DNA of 64,000 nt from an uncultured Pseudomonadales bacterium (GCA_951813515.1 OX638346.1:372001-436000); one strand, 5' to 3'. Shown: positions 45,504 to 55,449, numbered from the stretch's first letter. Numbers and translations are program-made. The notes: generated by a model from the letters alone, not told the origin.

Positions 45504-48368
45504 TCAGCCAGGTTGCGCGGTTTCTTCGATCTGCTCGTGAATCTCGACCGTACCGGCATCGCCATCGATGGTGATCATCTGACCGTGTCCAATGCGTTTG
45601 GTCCCGTTACCGACACCCAGCACGGCAGGGATGCCGTACTCCCGGGCAACGATCGAGCCGTGCGCGAGGATGCTGCCCATGTCAGTGACGAGGCCCACAG
45701 CATGGGCGAAGAGTTGCGTCCACGCGGGCGTCGTCAGCGGTGATACCAGAATCGAACCCGGCGCCATCCTGTCGAACTCCGCGGGACCAAGGATCACACT
45801 GGCCGGGGCAGTGATGCGCCCGGAACTGACGGCAAAACCACGCATGGCGTCGCTGCTTTCGTCGTTCCTGATCTGCGTTTCCTTGAACCTTATGCCCGGC
45901 ACATTGCTGGCTTCGTCGGGCACCGTACCCGGTGGATGGTGACGTTTCCTCGCCTCCCGGAGCTCGCGGCGTTCTGACGCCAGCCTGCCCAGCTCAGGTA
46001 GCGCTTTGCCGGATCTGCGCGCTGCAATCGCCTGATCCAGTTCGTCGGTAACCAGGAAGTACGTGTCTTCCGGAGTCAGAAACGTCCCGGCTTCGACCAT
46101 ACGACGACCCAGCTCCGCCGCCATCGGGCGCAGCACCTTCCAGGTATAGCCGAAGTAGAAGGCCACCTCCTCGCGGATGTAGTTGTACTTGCGAGCCAGC
46201 CACCACCGGTATCGGAACTGCCAGTATTCGATGCCGGTCAAGAGATCCGACACCTCGGCGAACTTCTGGTCCCGGATGGCCTTCGCCCTGATCTCCTGGT
46301 TCTTCGGATCGTAGTCCGGGTCGCCCACCATGGCCTTGATCGTCGCAAACAGGGCGGACGGATCCTCTGTCTGCGTGGGCTCTACGAAATCCATGCTGTA
46401 TCCCTGGTGCCCGTAGGTGTCCAGGTATTCATCGATGCCTGCCACTACAGCGGCCACCTCGGCATCTTCGCGCGCCCTTTCGCGCAGAACGTCCATCAGA
46501 AACTGGGCGGGCGTCACGATGACCAGGTAGGTCAGTTCTTCATGGGCGCGAACCAGTTTCGCAATCTCAAAGAGATCCCGGTTCGCCTGCATGGTTTTTG
46601 ATTCGATTCCCGAGAGAAACTGACCGCTGATGTAGTTGTGATCAGGCAGGTGGTATTCCAGGAAATCCTGCAGATGGGAGTCCGTGGACTTCGCGACGCC
46701 GAACGTGTGGCTGGCATTGCTCGACCAGTAGTTCCCCTCTTCATGACCCATTTCAGTGATACCGGCGAGCAGTTCTTCATCGCTGGCCGTCGCCAGATCC
46801 AGTCTCGCCCACTTTTCACCAATACCTCTCAGGCGCGGCATCGTCTCGTCGTGCCATTCGGCCAGTTGCCGATCATTGAAGGCGGTCTTGCTGGCGAACA
46901 TATAGACCGAGGTCTCGGTCTTCGGCATGGTGACCTGGTGAGCCAGATCGTCGATGTCCGGCGATGCTGCAAATTCGCGGAAGGCCTTGCGATCTTCCTC
47001 GGAAAGATCCGCAACCATCAACTCCATATCGTGTTCTTCGTGCTCTGCTATCGACTGCTGTTGCAGTTGTGCCTTGATGGCCGCTTCCGCCTGCCTGGCA
47101 AGCGCCGCCTCCTGCGCTTCGAGATCCTCTTCGGTCACCTCCCTGGATTCCTGGTCCTTCTTCGGTTGCAGCTGCAGCCAGTCCGCCCGCTGGTATGCAA
47201 AGCCGTTCATGGTGACGAATACCGGACCGCCGCCCACCATGGGGCTTCTGTCCTTGCGTGGCATCTCCAGCCCCTCGGTCAGGTAGAGCTGTTCAAACAA
47301 CGGACAAACGGGATCCGGCATGTTTTCGACGATTTGTCGGCGAACCAGGGTTTTGGCCGGTGGTGTCGGTGTCCATTCAACCTTGATCGGCTGAACCGGG
47401 AGGTTGGTAATTGGACGTGATTGCAGCAGATGCAGCTGACCCTTCGAAAAAGCCCATTCGATATCCTGTGGCTGCCCGTCGTACAGCGCTTCGATCTTCA
47501 GCACCGTCCCAATCAACTCGGTCAGCATGTCATCGGACAACGAGGATTGATCCCGTTCTGATGCCGACACATCCTCCATTCTCACACCCTGCTCGCCGTC
47601 GGAGATGATCTTCTGCTCTTTCGGACCGATCATGGTTTCCTTGACCGTCCTGTTGGCCTTGTCGACGACATAGGTGTCAGGCGTCACCTGACCACTGACT
47701 ACCGCCTCGCCGAGACCAAAACTGGCGTTGATGACGATTTCATTGCGCTCCCCGGTGGCCGGGTTAGCGGTAAACAGAATGCCTGAAACCTCTGAAGGCA
47801 CCATGATCTGGACTACAACAGCCATCGCGACCGAATCCTGATCGATTCCGTTCTGATGCCGATAGCTGATCGCCTGCGCGGTCCACAAAGAGGCCCAACA
47901 GTTTTTCACGGCCGCGACAACCGCGTCGGCGCCTGTTACGTTGAGATAGGTTTCCTGCTGACCGGCAAATGACAGGCCAGGCAGATCTTCTGCATTTGCG
48001 GATGAACGAACCGCCACCGGGGGTTGACCATCCAGCGCCTCGTAGGCCTGTCTGATCTCAGTCGTGATTTGCGCTGCCAGGTCATTGTCAGCAAAGAGCG
48101 TCTGTATATTCGCGGAAGACTGCTCGAAAGAAGCTCTACCCTCCACCACCGCGGGTTTGGCGAGCACCAAAATCTGGTCCTGCAAGTTATTGTCGGCAAC
48201 AAACCCGCGATAGGCGGCAGTTGTGACCAGAAAACCGCTAGGCACGTGAAAACCGGCATTGGCCATCTTGGCGAGGGACCGGCCCTTACCGCCAACGACT
48301 TCAAGCGCGTCGTCTTTTGTAGAAAGTGGTGTGGTATATACCCTCTGTGGGCCAGTCCTGGTATTCAC
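45504..48368 (-). CDS. Rifampicin-phosphotransferase/PEP-synthase-like dikinase, paralogue 1
   Basis: A 954-residue protein. The N-terminal ATP-grasp (PEP/pyruvate-binding PPDK_N) domain spans about 1-330 with VVGGKGRSLAKMANAGFHVP, AVRSSANAEDLPGLSFAGQQETYLN (in part) and QSRPITN. A long divergent central domain follows, and the C-terminal swivelling phospho-histidine domain carries ILAHGSIVAREYGIPAV. The PEP-binding TIM barrel of PEP synthase is absent, so the layout matches rifampicin phosphotransferase, which moves the ATP beta-phosphate to a hydroxyl through histidine. The true substrate is unknown. GTG start with AGGAG upstream. Operon with the symporter. Confidence 0.88.
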   Translation of the reverse strand: MNTRTGPQRVYTTPLSTKDDALEVVGGKGRSLAKMANAGFHVPSGFLVTTAAYRGFVADNNLQDQILVLAKPAVVEGRASFEQSSANIQTLFADNDLAAQITTEIRQAYEALDGQPPVAVRSSANAEDLPGLSFAGQQETYLNVTGADAVVAAVKNCWASLWTAQAISYRHQNGIDQDSVAMAVVVQIMVPSEVSGILFTANPATGERNEIVINASFGLGEAVVSGQVTPDTYVVDKANRTVKETMIGPKEQKIISDGEQGVRMEDVSASERDQSSLSDDMLTELIGTVLKIEALYDGQPQDIEWAFSKGQLHLLQSRPITNLPVQPIKVEWTPTPPAKTLVRRQIVENMPDPVCPLFEQLYLTEGLEMPRKDRSPMVGGGPVFVTMNGFAYQRADWLQLQPKKDQESREVTEEDLEAQEAALARQAEAAIKAQLQQQSIAEHEEHDMELMVADLSEEDRKAFREFAASPDIDDLAHQVTMPKTETSVYMFASKTAFNDRQLAEWHDETMPRLRGIGEKWARLDLATASDEELLAGITEMGHEEGNYWSSNASHTFGVAKSTDSHLQDFLEYHLPDHNYISGQFLSGIESKTMQANRDLFEIAKLVRAHEELTYLVIVTPAQFLMDVLRERAREDAEVAAVVAGIDEYLDTYGHQGYSMDFVEPTQTEDPSALFATIKAMVGDPDYDPKNQEIRAKAIRDQKFAEVSDLLTGIEYWQFRYRWWLARKYNYIREEVAFYFGYTWKVLRPMAAELGRRMVEAGTFLTPEDTYFLVTDELDQAIAARRSGKALPELGRLASERRELREARKRHHPPGTVPDEASNVPGIRFKETQIRNDESSDAMRGFAVSSGRITAPASVILGPAEFDRMAPGSILVSPLTTPAWTQLFAHAVGLVTDMGSILAHGSIVAREYGIPAVLGVGNGTKRIGHGQMITIDGDAGTVEIHEQIEETAQPG

Positions 48369-48767
48369 TTCAGTTGCTCCTCTTGACCAAATAGCGGCCT
48401 AGGCTGATCAGCCTGTTCCAGTTCAGACACAGTTGGCACCCAGGTGCCGGTAGTCGGACAAAGCGGCAGCGGGGGCGGGAACCCCACGCCGGTACCGGAT
48501 CGGGTAGCCTCAGGTGAACGCAAATCCCCCGGGCAAGGAGACCCGAACCATGGCAATGCGAATCCGATCATACCGCAGCTTCGGGGTCGACGAACACCTG
48601 CCGGCGGTGGCCGCGGAGCGGGACCGGACGATGAACGTCACGGGCAAAGGTCAGAGGATGGGTGAATCTGAACTACTCAATTGATTGCATCATGTTGATC
48701 TCAATCGGCAGAGACACAATAATTCGCGCCTCCTTGTGCTGAGGCACCAATCAAATCGGGTACTTTC
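48369..48767. other. Divergent intergenic region
   Basis: About 400 bp between the two divergent operons of the sulfatase island. It must contain promoters for both directions, but no clear -35/-10 pair or operator stood out. One part (48440-48550) has GC-rich blocks that superficially recall a riboswitch (AGGTGAACGCAAATCC, GGAGACC) without forming a recognisable class. No gene is supported here. Confidence 0.5.
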
Positions 48768-49559
48768 GTGAAGGACTTGAACGGCAAGACAGCATTCATC
48801 ACCGGTGGCTCTACAGGTATCGGTTTTGGCATGGCCACGGTCTTTGCCCGCGCGGGGATGAATATCGCTATTACCGATATTCGTGATGAACAACTCGCCA
48901 TCGCAAAGAAAGAACTGAAGACCATCACCAGCAATGTGCTCACATTTAATGTCGACTCGACCGATAGCAGCGCTATGAAAAGAGCAGCCGACGAACTGGA
49001 GAAATCGCTTGGCCCGCTGCACGTACTTTGTAACAACGCGGGAATACCTGGAGGAGCAAAGATACTGGAAACAGACGACACACGATGGCGACTGCTTTTT
49101 GAGGTCAATTTCTTTGGGCAAATCAACGGAATCAATGCGTTCCTGCCGCGCATGCTCGATCATGGAGAAGAAGGGCATATCGTCAATACCGCTTCGTTCG
49201 CTGGCATCCATGGCCATGGGCATCAGTCAGCCTACGGCAGCAGCAAATCTGCCGTTGTCAGCATGTCCGAATTCTTGAGAAACGATCTCGCCGACACCAA
49301 CATTTCCGTCTCCGTACTTTGTCCTCATCTTGCCGATACGCCCATTGTTCGAGCACTCAAAGATAGAGCGCCCAAAGATATGGCCAGAATGATCAGTGAA
49401 ATCGCCGTGCCAACAGAGACGGTTGGCTCTCAAGTCATGAATGCGATATTGACAGACGAGTTTTACGTCTTTTGTGATGGCACGCACACGCGCAGAATGC
49501 TTGAAACGCATTGCAGCGATCTGATCGCTGCAATGGACAGGCAGTTTCCGAAGGAGTGA
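48768..49559 (+). CDS. SDR-family NAD(P)-dependent oxidoreductase
   Basis: A 263-residue classical short-chain dehydrogenase. The Rossmann motif TGGSTGIGFGMA is near residue 12, CNNAGIPGG near 87, and the catalytic tetrad has Ser in NTASFAG and Tyr-x-x-x-Lys in SAYGSSKSAV. The start is GTG. Its stop is followed within 9 bp by the sulfatase ATG, and AAGGAG at its end may serve as that gene's ribosome binding site. It is the first gene of the SDR-sulfatase-dikinase operon. The alcohol or ketone substrate is unknown. Confidence 0.92.
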   Translation: MKDLNGKTAFITGGSTGIGFGMATVFARAGMNIAITDIRDEQLAIAKKELKTITSNVLTFNVDSTDSSAMKRAADELEKSLGPLHVLCNNAGIPGGAKILETDDTRWRLLFEVNFFGQINGINAFLPRMLDHGEEGHIVNTASFAGIHGHGHQSAYGSSKSAVVSMSEFLRNDLADTNISVSVLCPHLADTPIVRALKDRAPKDMARMISEIAVPTETVGSQVMNAILTDEFYVFCDGTHTRRMLETHCSDLIAAMDRQFPKE

Positions 49560-49568
49560 TTGGATAGT

Positions 49569-51419
49569 ATGAAACCGGTAGACCCGAGTCCGCACCTCAA
49601 AGCCAGGGCATATCTTGTTGACACCACCCTTGTGGACGCCACCCTGGAGAAAGGCAACACCGACCCGAACGGCAAGCCGTGGGTGCCCGGGGAGCGTCGG
49701 CACCCCGGCGATGATTCACTGGTCAGGTTGTATCCGGTACCGCGTAGGGGCGATGAGGTCTCGCCCCAGGAACGAAAGACCACTCAAAATCGAGCGTTGG
49801 TTCCTATACTCTCATTGTTGTTGGCGTCGCTTCTCGCAACCCTGCCTTTGTCCGCATTCGCCGATCGGCCGAATATTCTGTGGATTGATATCGATGATCA
49901 ATCTCCCTGGTACAACGTCTATGGAGACACGACAGTCAGCACACCGAATCTGGACGCATTGGCGAGTGAGGGTGTTGCCTTTGAACGTGTATATGTAGCG
50001 GTACCCGTTTGTGCACCCAGTCGATCAGCCATGGTTACCGGCGTATATCCGATTCGGGCGGGAACGCATGATATGCGATCCGGACGTGTACCCGAATACC
50101 AGATCCACCTGCCTGACGACATCACCACAGTGCCGGAGTTATTGCGTGAGGCAGGGTATGAAACCTACAACGCCCACAAGGATGACTATAACTTCACCTA
50201 TGATCGGCGTGATCTCTTCACCATAGGCAATCCGCCGCACCCTTATTCTCCCGGTAGTCGTGTAGTCGAAGCTGGGGATGATGAGCTCAATCAGTCAATG
50301 AGCAAGCAAAGGCTGTTGGAATCGGGTCTCACTGATGAGCAAATGGCCAAAATGATGGCAGTTGGGGCATTGAAGGATCAGGGCAAAGGAAAAAGCAAAC
50401 GGGTGGCTACGGGCAACTACAAAGGACTGGTTGGAACCGGATCCTGGCGTGACGTCAAAAAAGGCCCTTTCTTCGGGCAAATGTCCATTCCTGGTGGTAA
50501 GGCCGTGGCGGGTATAGAGAAGCAGCTCCGTACGTGGGGTCTAGAGCCCGTGGATCCGGCAAAGGTCAGAGTCCCGGCTCAATATCCGGATATCCCTCAG
50601 GTCCGGCAACACGTTGCGAATCACTACAATTCCATCCTGCGTACTGACCATCGGGTTGGGGAATTGATTCAGCAATTCAAGGATGAGGGCCTGTGGGGAA
50701 ACACGGTGTTTATCCTATACAGTGATCATGGTTCAGATCTGCCCAGAAGCAAGGAATTCCTCTATGAAGAAGGTCTGCATGTTCCGTTTATCATTGCAGC
50801 ACCCGGCATGGATATCATTGAGCCGGGAAAAAGGGAAGACCTGGTAAACCTGATGGATATTGCCGCCACGACATTGGGACTTGCCGGCATTGAAGTGCCC
50901 GGGTTCATGGACGCAAAAGATGTGTTCGCCGAGGACTTCCACCGGGAGTACGTCTATTCATCGGCAGACCGGATGTCCAACGTTATCGACAGGACGCGTT
51001 CCGTGATGGGCGAACGGTTTCACTACATCAAGAACTTCATGCTGGACCGACCGCTGTATAACTGGGGGCATCGTGAAATGGCGGCTTCCATACGCGACCC
51101 GGAAGGCAAGACCACCAGTTTTATGGCTATGCGCAAGTTGGCCGAAGCGGGTCAGCTGAAGGGCGTCCACGCTGCACCTTACGGCCAACGGGTCTCTGAA
51201 GAACTCTACGACCTTCAAGAGGACCCCGACGAGGTGGTGAACCTGGCCGGCAATCCGAAGTACGAAAAGCAGCTTCTAAAGATGCGTGGCCTTCTCGATG
51301 CCTGGATAGCTGACACTGACGATAAAGGACAGTACCCGAGATCCGAGGGTGCGATGAGTGAAATTCTCGGTCGGTTTCCACCTGAATGGCTTCACAGTCC
51401 GGAGTTTCTTAAAGAATAA
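49569..51419 (+). CDS. Sulfatase with N-terminal extension and signal anchor
   Basis: A 616-residue formylglycine sulfatase. RPNILWIDIDDQSPWYNVYGD is the metal-binding start of the domain, quoted to its usual length, and Cys148 is in the modification motif VCAPSRSAMVTG. LYDLQEDPDEVVNLAG is the C-terminal block. A hydrophobic signal segment (about 78-97, ALVPILSLLLASLLATLPL) is preceded by about 75 residues of unknown kind, so translation may instead start near a TTG just before it. A TTG at 49560 is another possible start. It lies between the SDR and dikinase genes in one operon. Confidence 0.9.
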   Translation: MKPVDPSPHLKARAYLVDTTLVDATLEKGNTDPNGKPWVPGERRHPGDDSLVRLYPVPRRGDEVSPQERKTTQNRALVPILSLLLASLLATLPLSAFADRPNILWIDIDDQSPWYNVYGDTTVSTPNLDALASEGVAFERVYVAVPVCAPSRSAMVTGVYPIRAGTHDMRSGRVPEYQIHLPDDITTVPELLREAGYETYNAHKDDYNFTYDRRDLFTIGNPPHPYSPGSRVVEAGDDELNQSMSKQRLLESGLTDEQMAKMMAVGALKDQGKGKSKRVATGNYKGLVGTGSWRDVKKGPFFGQMSIPGGKAVAGIEKQLRTWGLEPVDPAKVRVPAQYPDIPQVRQHVANHYNSILRTDHRVGELIQQFKDEGLWGNTVFILYSDHGSDLPRSKEFLYEEGLHVPFIIAAPGMDIIEPGKREDLVNLMDIAATTLGLAGIEVPGFMDAKDVFAEDFHREYVYSSADRMSNVIDRTRSVMGERFHYIKNFMLDRPLYNWGHREMAASIRDPEGKTTSFMAMRKLAEAGQLKGVHAAPYGQRVSEELYDLQEDPDEVVNLAGNPKYEKQLLKMRGLLDAWIADTDDKGQYPRSEGAMSEILGRFPPEWLHSPEFLKE

Positions 51420-51448
51420 AATCGTCGGCTGAGTACAGGAACCACAAG

Positions 51449-54196
51449 GTGTCCGAAGTACATATACTCCCCCTTGCTGTCACGGATGCAGATCTGAACC
51501 TGATCGGTGGCAAGGGAATGAGCCTCGCCAGTCTGTCCGCAGCTGGATTCCCTGTCCCCGATGGTTTTCACGTCAATGCCGACGCCTATCGGGCATACAT
51601 CGAGACGCATGATCTTCACGACCAACTAATGCGGCTGGCTGTACCAGCACTCGTGGATCAGCGAGTGTCCTTTGAAGCCGCATCCAATGGCATTCAGGCG
51701 ATTTTCTCGGACCACGATGTTCCCGATAGCATCGCCGGGTCAATTGCATCCGCGTACCGGTCACTCGAGGGTGCGGTTGGCGCGGTGGCGGTTCGGTCTT
51801 CGGCCAATGCCGAAGATCTGCCGGATCTGTCATTTGCGGGTCAGCAGGATACGTTTCTCAATGTACAGGGTGAGGAAGCGGTCATCGCGGCGGTGCGAGA
51901 CTGCTGGGCGTCACTGTGGACCGCGCGGGCGCTCAGCTATCGCCACGAGATGGGTATCGACAACCACCTGGTGGCGATGTCAGTGGTTGTGCAACGCATG
52001 GTGGATGCCGAGGCTGCCGGCGTGCTGTTCACAGTGAATGCCATTACGGGCAAACGCTCAGAGCTCGTCATTAACGCAAGTTTTGGGCTGGGGGAAGCGG
52101 TGGTCAGCGGGCAGGTGACGCCTGACAGTTTTACCCTTGACCGGGAAAATCTGCATGTCCGGGAGACAATGATCGGCGCCAAGGAGCAGATGATCGTTGC
52201 GGATGCGAGTGGCACAGGACTGAAAGCCACTGAAGCCATCAATGAAAAGCTACGCGACTCGGCCTCACTGTCTCCCGCACAGACGAAAGCACTTGCGGAG
52301 CTGGCGCTGAGCGTGGAAGCGCACTGGGATGGCGTGCCACAGGACATTGAATGGGCTATCGCGGACGGGAACTGCTGGCTGTTGCAATCGCGGCCGATTA
52401 CACATCTGCCGCCGCCGCCACTTGAGGCAAAATGGGCGCCGCCGTTTCCCGGGGCGAATCTGATCCGCCGGGGCTGGGTAGAGCACCTGCTGGGTCCTCT
52501 GTCGCCGCTATTTGAAACCATGTACCTGCAACTCGGACTGGAGGACGCCTTCCGGAGGCGCGCCGACGGCGCAAAAACCATGCCGATACCGCGACACATC
52601 ACGGTCAACGGCTGGGCATACTCCCGCACGGGACCAACCAAAATACTCATTCTGCAGAATCGGCTGCGAAAATGGTTGCGCGTTTCCCGGTCAGCGGTCT
52701 ACTTGTTGGCGGGTTACAAGTTCGGCTGGCTGCTGTTGTGGCGGTACCGGGGCCTGCCCTTGTACCTGTCACGAATTCGCCGCTGGCAAAAACTGAATCC
52801 AGCGTCAGCATCGGCGGAAACTCTGTACCTCGCCCTGCGCGCCCTGGTGGATGCCGATGCCGAATACTGGATGTACGCCCGTACCATGCAGGGCTTGTCC
52901 AAGATAGCCAACGCAGGCATGACCCGTTTTCTCTCGGAGCATGCAGGCGATGCCGGGTTTCTTCTAGGGAAGGATAACGCGCTAGGTGCGCAGTCCACTG
53001 ATCTGCTCTGTGGGTATCCATCGAAGACAAATGATGCCCTCGTCGAACTGGCGCGTATCGCAAAGTCCATTCGTGATGACGATCAACTCAAGACCCTGGT
53101 GCTGACGACACCCGTCAAGCGTCTCATGGCAACGCTGGAAACCAAGGCGAAGGACACGGCGAGAGACATCGAGAGTTATCTGGACAGGTATGGGCAGCAG
53201 ATCTTCACACTGGACTTTGTTGAACCGACGCTGCGCGAGGCGCCTGTCGCGATGTTATCCAATCTGCAGTTCATGGTTGCGGGCACCGGCAACCTCGACC
53301 CGGTGGCATCACAGGCCCAGGCGCAGCGGCGCCGCAAGATAGTCGCGACCGAGGTGCTGGCGCATCTCGATGAACCTGTGCGCAGTCGGTTTAGAAGGCA
53401 GTATCGAAGTGCTTCGAGGGACTCGCGGTACCGCGAGGATGCGATGTTTCACATGGGTGCTGCCTGGGCGGTGTTCCGACCGTTGGCGCTGGAACTAGGT
53501 CGCCGCCTTGCAAAAGTCGGTACGCTGTCGACTGCCGACGACATCTTCTACCTGACCAACGATGAATTGCTGGTCGCATTGGAACCCTTGACCGCGGATG
53601 GGCGACCCGGCCGAATCGCGTCGTGGGCGATGCGGATAACCGCTAGAGCACTATTGGGTCCTGATGCGGCGGAGCAGATGCTTCGCGGCAAAAACAAGGT
53701 CAATCAACAGCCGGATCTCGCCATCCACGGCCTGAAGGAAAAAGCCCGAGAGCAGCGACAGTTGCGGGAAGCCCGGAAACGCCTTCACCCCCCGGCAACC
53801 ATCCCCAGCGCCTACATCGAAAAGGCCAGGGCCGTGATGACCCAGCACGCCAACGAGGATGAAACCGCAGACGTGATCAGCGGTTTTGCGACCAGCGGCG
53901 GCACCATTTCCGCCCACGCGTCCGTGCTGTCTTCGCCGGAGGATTTCGACCGAATGAGACCGGGATCGATTCTGGTCTGTCCGTTCACCACGCCGGCATG
54001 GACCCAGTTATTTGCACAGGCAGCGGGTCTGGTCACAGACATTGGCGGAGTTGGTGGGCATGGCTCTATCGTGGCACGCGAATACGGTATTCCCGCGGTC
54101 ATGGGAACAGGGGTGGGCACCAGCCGCATCAGCCATGGGCAGCGGATCACAGTCGATGGCGATGCCGGTACGGTGACGTTGCACGACTCGAGCTAG
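51449..54196 (+). CDS. Rifampicin-phosphotransferase/PEP-synthase-like dikinase, paralogue 2
   Basis: A 915-residue paralogue of the protein at 45504-48368 with the same order of parts: ATP-grasp domain (LIGGKGMSLASLSAAGFPVP, AVRSSANAEDLPDLSFAG, QSRPITHLPPPP), divergent central domain, and C-terminal phospho-histidine domain with GGVGGHGSIVAREYGIPAV. The central region differs most, including a basic hydrophobic stretch near 405-445 (VYLLAGYKFGWLLLWRYRG), which suggests different substrates for the two. GTG start. Last gene of the SDR-sulfatase operon. Phosphorylation of an organic substrate is inferred from family architecture. Confidence 0.88.
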   Translation: MSEVHILPLAVTDADLNLIGGKGMSLASLSAAGFPVPDGFHVNADAYRAYIETHDLHDQLMRLAVPALVDQRVSFEAASNGIQAIFSDHDVPDSIAGSIASAYRSLEGAVGAVAVRSSANAEDLPDLSFAGQQDTFLNVQGEEAVIAAVRDCWASLWTARALSYRHEMGIDNHLVAMSVVVQRMVDAEAAGVLFTVNAITGKRSELVINASFGLGEAVVSGQVTPDSFTLDRENLHVRETMIGAKEQMIVADASGTGLKATEAINEKLRDSASLSPAQTKALAELALSVEAHWDGVPQDIEWAIADGNCWLLQSRPITHLPPPPLEAKWAPPFPGANLIRRGWVEHLLGPLSPLFETMYLQLGLEDAFRRRADGAKTMPIPRHITVNGWAYSRTGPTKILILQNRLRKWLRVSRSAVYLLAGYKFGWLLLWRYRGLPLYLSRIRRWQKLNPASASAETLYLALRALVDADAEYWMYARTMQGLSKIANAGMTRFLSEHAGDAGFLLGKDNALGAQSTDLLCGYPSKTNDALVELARIAKSIRDDDQLKTLVLTTPVKRLMATLETKAKDTARDIESYLDRYGQQIFTLDFVEPTLREAPVAMLSNLQFMVAGTGNLDPVASQAQAQRRRKIVATEVLAHLDEPVRSRFRRQYRSASRDSRYREDAMFHMGAAWAVFRPLALELGRRLAKVGTLSTADDIFYLTNDELLVALEPLTADGRPGRIASWAMRITARALLGPDAAEQMLRGKNKVNQQPDLAIHGLKEKAREQRQLREARKRLHPPATIPSAYIEKARAVMTQHANEDETADVISGFATSGGTISAHASVLSSPEDFDRMRPGSILVCPFTTPAWTQLFAQAAGLVTDIGGVGGHGSIVAREYGIPAVMGTGVGTSRISHGQRITVDGDAGTVTLHDSS

Positions 54197-54273
54197 TCCA
54201 TCGATACCATGCCACCAGGTGGCGCCCCTCACGGAATATAACTATCGCCAATCCAAAGGAATTGGTGGGCTAG

Positions 54274-55449
54274 TTACTCTCTACCCGCTGGAGCCAGGCC
54301 AAACCAAATCGATTGATCCGCATCACTATCTCGCATCGCCCGTCGGGCCTTTAAGATAATCTGGCCTGCCTCAGTTCCATCGTAAAACCATTCCTCGGTT
54401 GCCCATGGGCCTATAGGGCCCTCTGCCAGTTCACAGGCCAGTTCTTCATAGTAGGTTCGTATGTCGTGAACCGTTCCATACATTGATCTGGCTGGAAACC
54501 CAACTTCGTCCCAGCGTTCTCCCTCGACTATTCTCACAAATCTTTCCAGCGCTTCGGGAACTTGCTCAGCACTGATTTTCATTCCTACAGAGGTTCTTCT
54601 GTTCCTTTGATATGCACGGTCATAGGCCGCTTTCAAGCCTTGGGCCTCATCTACGGCGGGATGCAGCTCAGTGTTCATTCTTGGCGGAAGTGAGCAAACC
54701 AGTGGCTCGCCGCCAGTTGAGCTTATGCTAACAGGAAACTCCCTGATAACTGGACCTTCGGGTTCCTCCAGCAAATCAAATGCAGCTTGCAAAACCTCAT
54801 ACTGGAATTGTTTGTCTCTTGGTTTCCCCAGTGACAGACCTACCGGAAAATCTGTGTGGAGGGCTCTCGGAACTTTCGTGCGTTCCGCCACTTCTCTCAT
54901 CGGGGTGATGACGACAGTTGACAGACCCGCTGATTCGAAGACGTGGGCAAGCGTACACAAGGTACGCGGACAAAGAGGTCATGTACCTGTTAGCAAAACA
55001 ACGTCTACGCCCTCTTTCAGCATTTCCTTGGCGCAAAGCGGCCCGGTATCCAAGCGAATTTCCGATACGGTTGGCGACTGGTTACCAGCGAAAGCGTAGT
55101 GCTTTTCCGCCACTCCACCGATGAAATCGTCTTCAGCAAGTTCCTCAAGGCGATCAATTGGATAGACAACATTGATATCAGCCGCGAAACCGCCACGATC
55201 AAAGTTGACGCTATGATGTCCGAGAGTTAAATCCCTGGCGTGTCTGGGTAACGTTTCGTAATGATAGTCACTGTCACCGAGTTCAAAACCATCCCCACCT
55301 TCTCGATATAGAGCGGCAGTTGTGACAATGGCAACCTTGGCAAGATTTAACGGCTTTGGTTCATTGAAGCTGCTCTCGCCGAATTCTGGTAGAGGCACAC
55401 TTGCCGAGAACTTCCGCATCGCAGCTTTGTCTTTTCCAAAAACACTCAT
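54274..55449 (-). CDS. GrdB-like reductase selenoprotein with in-frame UGA (Sec157)
   Basis: A 391-residue protein of the glycine/betaine/sarcosine/D-proline reductase selenoprotein B family if the TGA at 54979-54981 encodes selenocysteine. Two open readings join in frame across it: VDVVLLTGT-U-PLCPRTLC then TLAHVFESAGLSTVVIT. In clostridial GrdB the same place reads VLTSTUGTCTRC followed by a similar helix, so U-x-x-C is conserved. KVAIVTTAALYREGG and HHSVNFDRGG also fit the GrdB C-terminal domain. The protein lacks the N-terminal half of clostridial GrdB. A perfect hairpin follows the TGA. Its substrate in this organism is unknown. Confidence 0.87.
54951..54978 (-). promoter_or_regulatory. 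Candidate bacterial SECIS element of the GrdB-like gene
   Basis: On the coding strand the TGA is followed after 11 nt by GCGTAC-CTTGT-GTACGC, a perfect 6-bp stem with a 5-nt loop (hairpin at 54951-54967). The loop begins 17 nt after the TGA, within the 16-37 nt range for bacterial SECIS elements. The loop lacks the usual early G unless the closing pair is open. Confidence 0.6.

Noticed and set aside
48440..48550. Cobalamin-like riboswitch between the two operons
   Set aside because: AAATCC and GGAGACC recall B12 riboswitch pieces, but the conserved core sequences and pairing order are absent.
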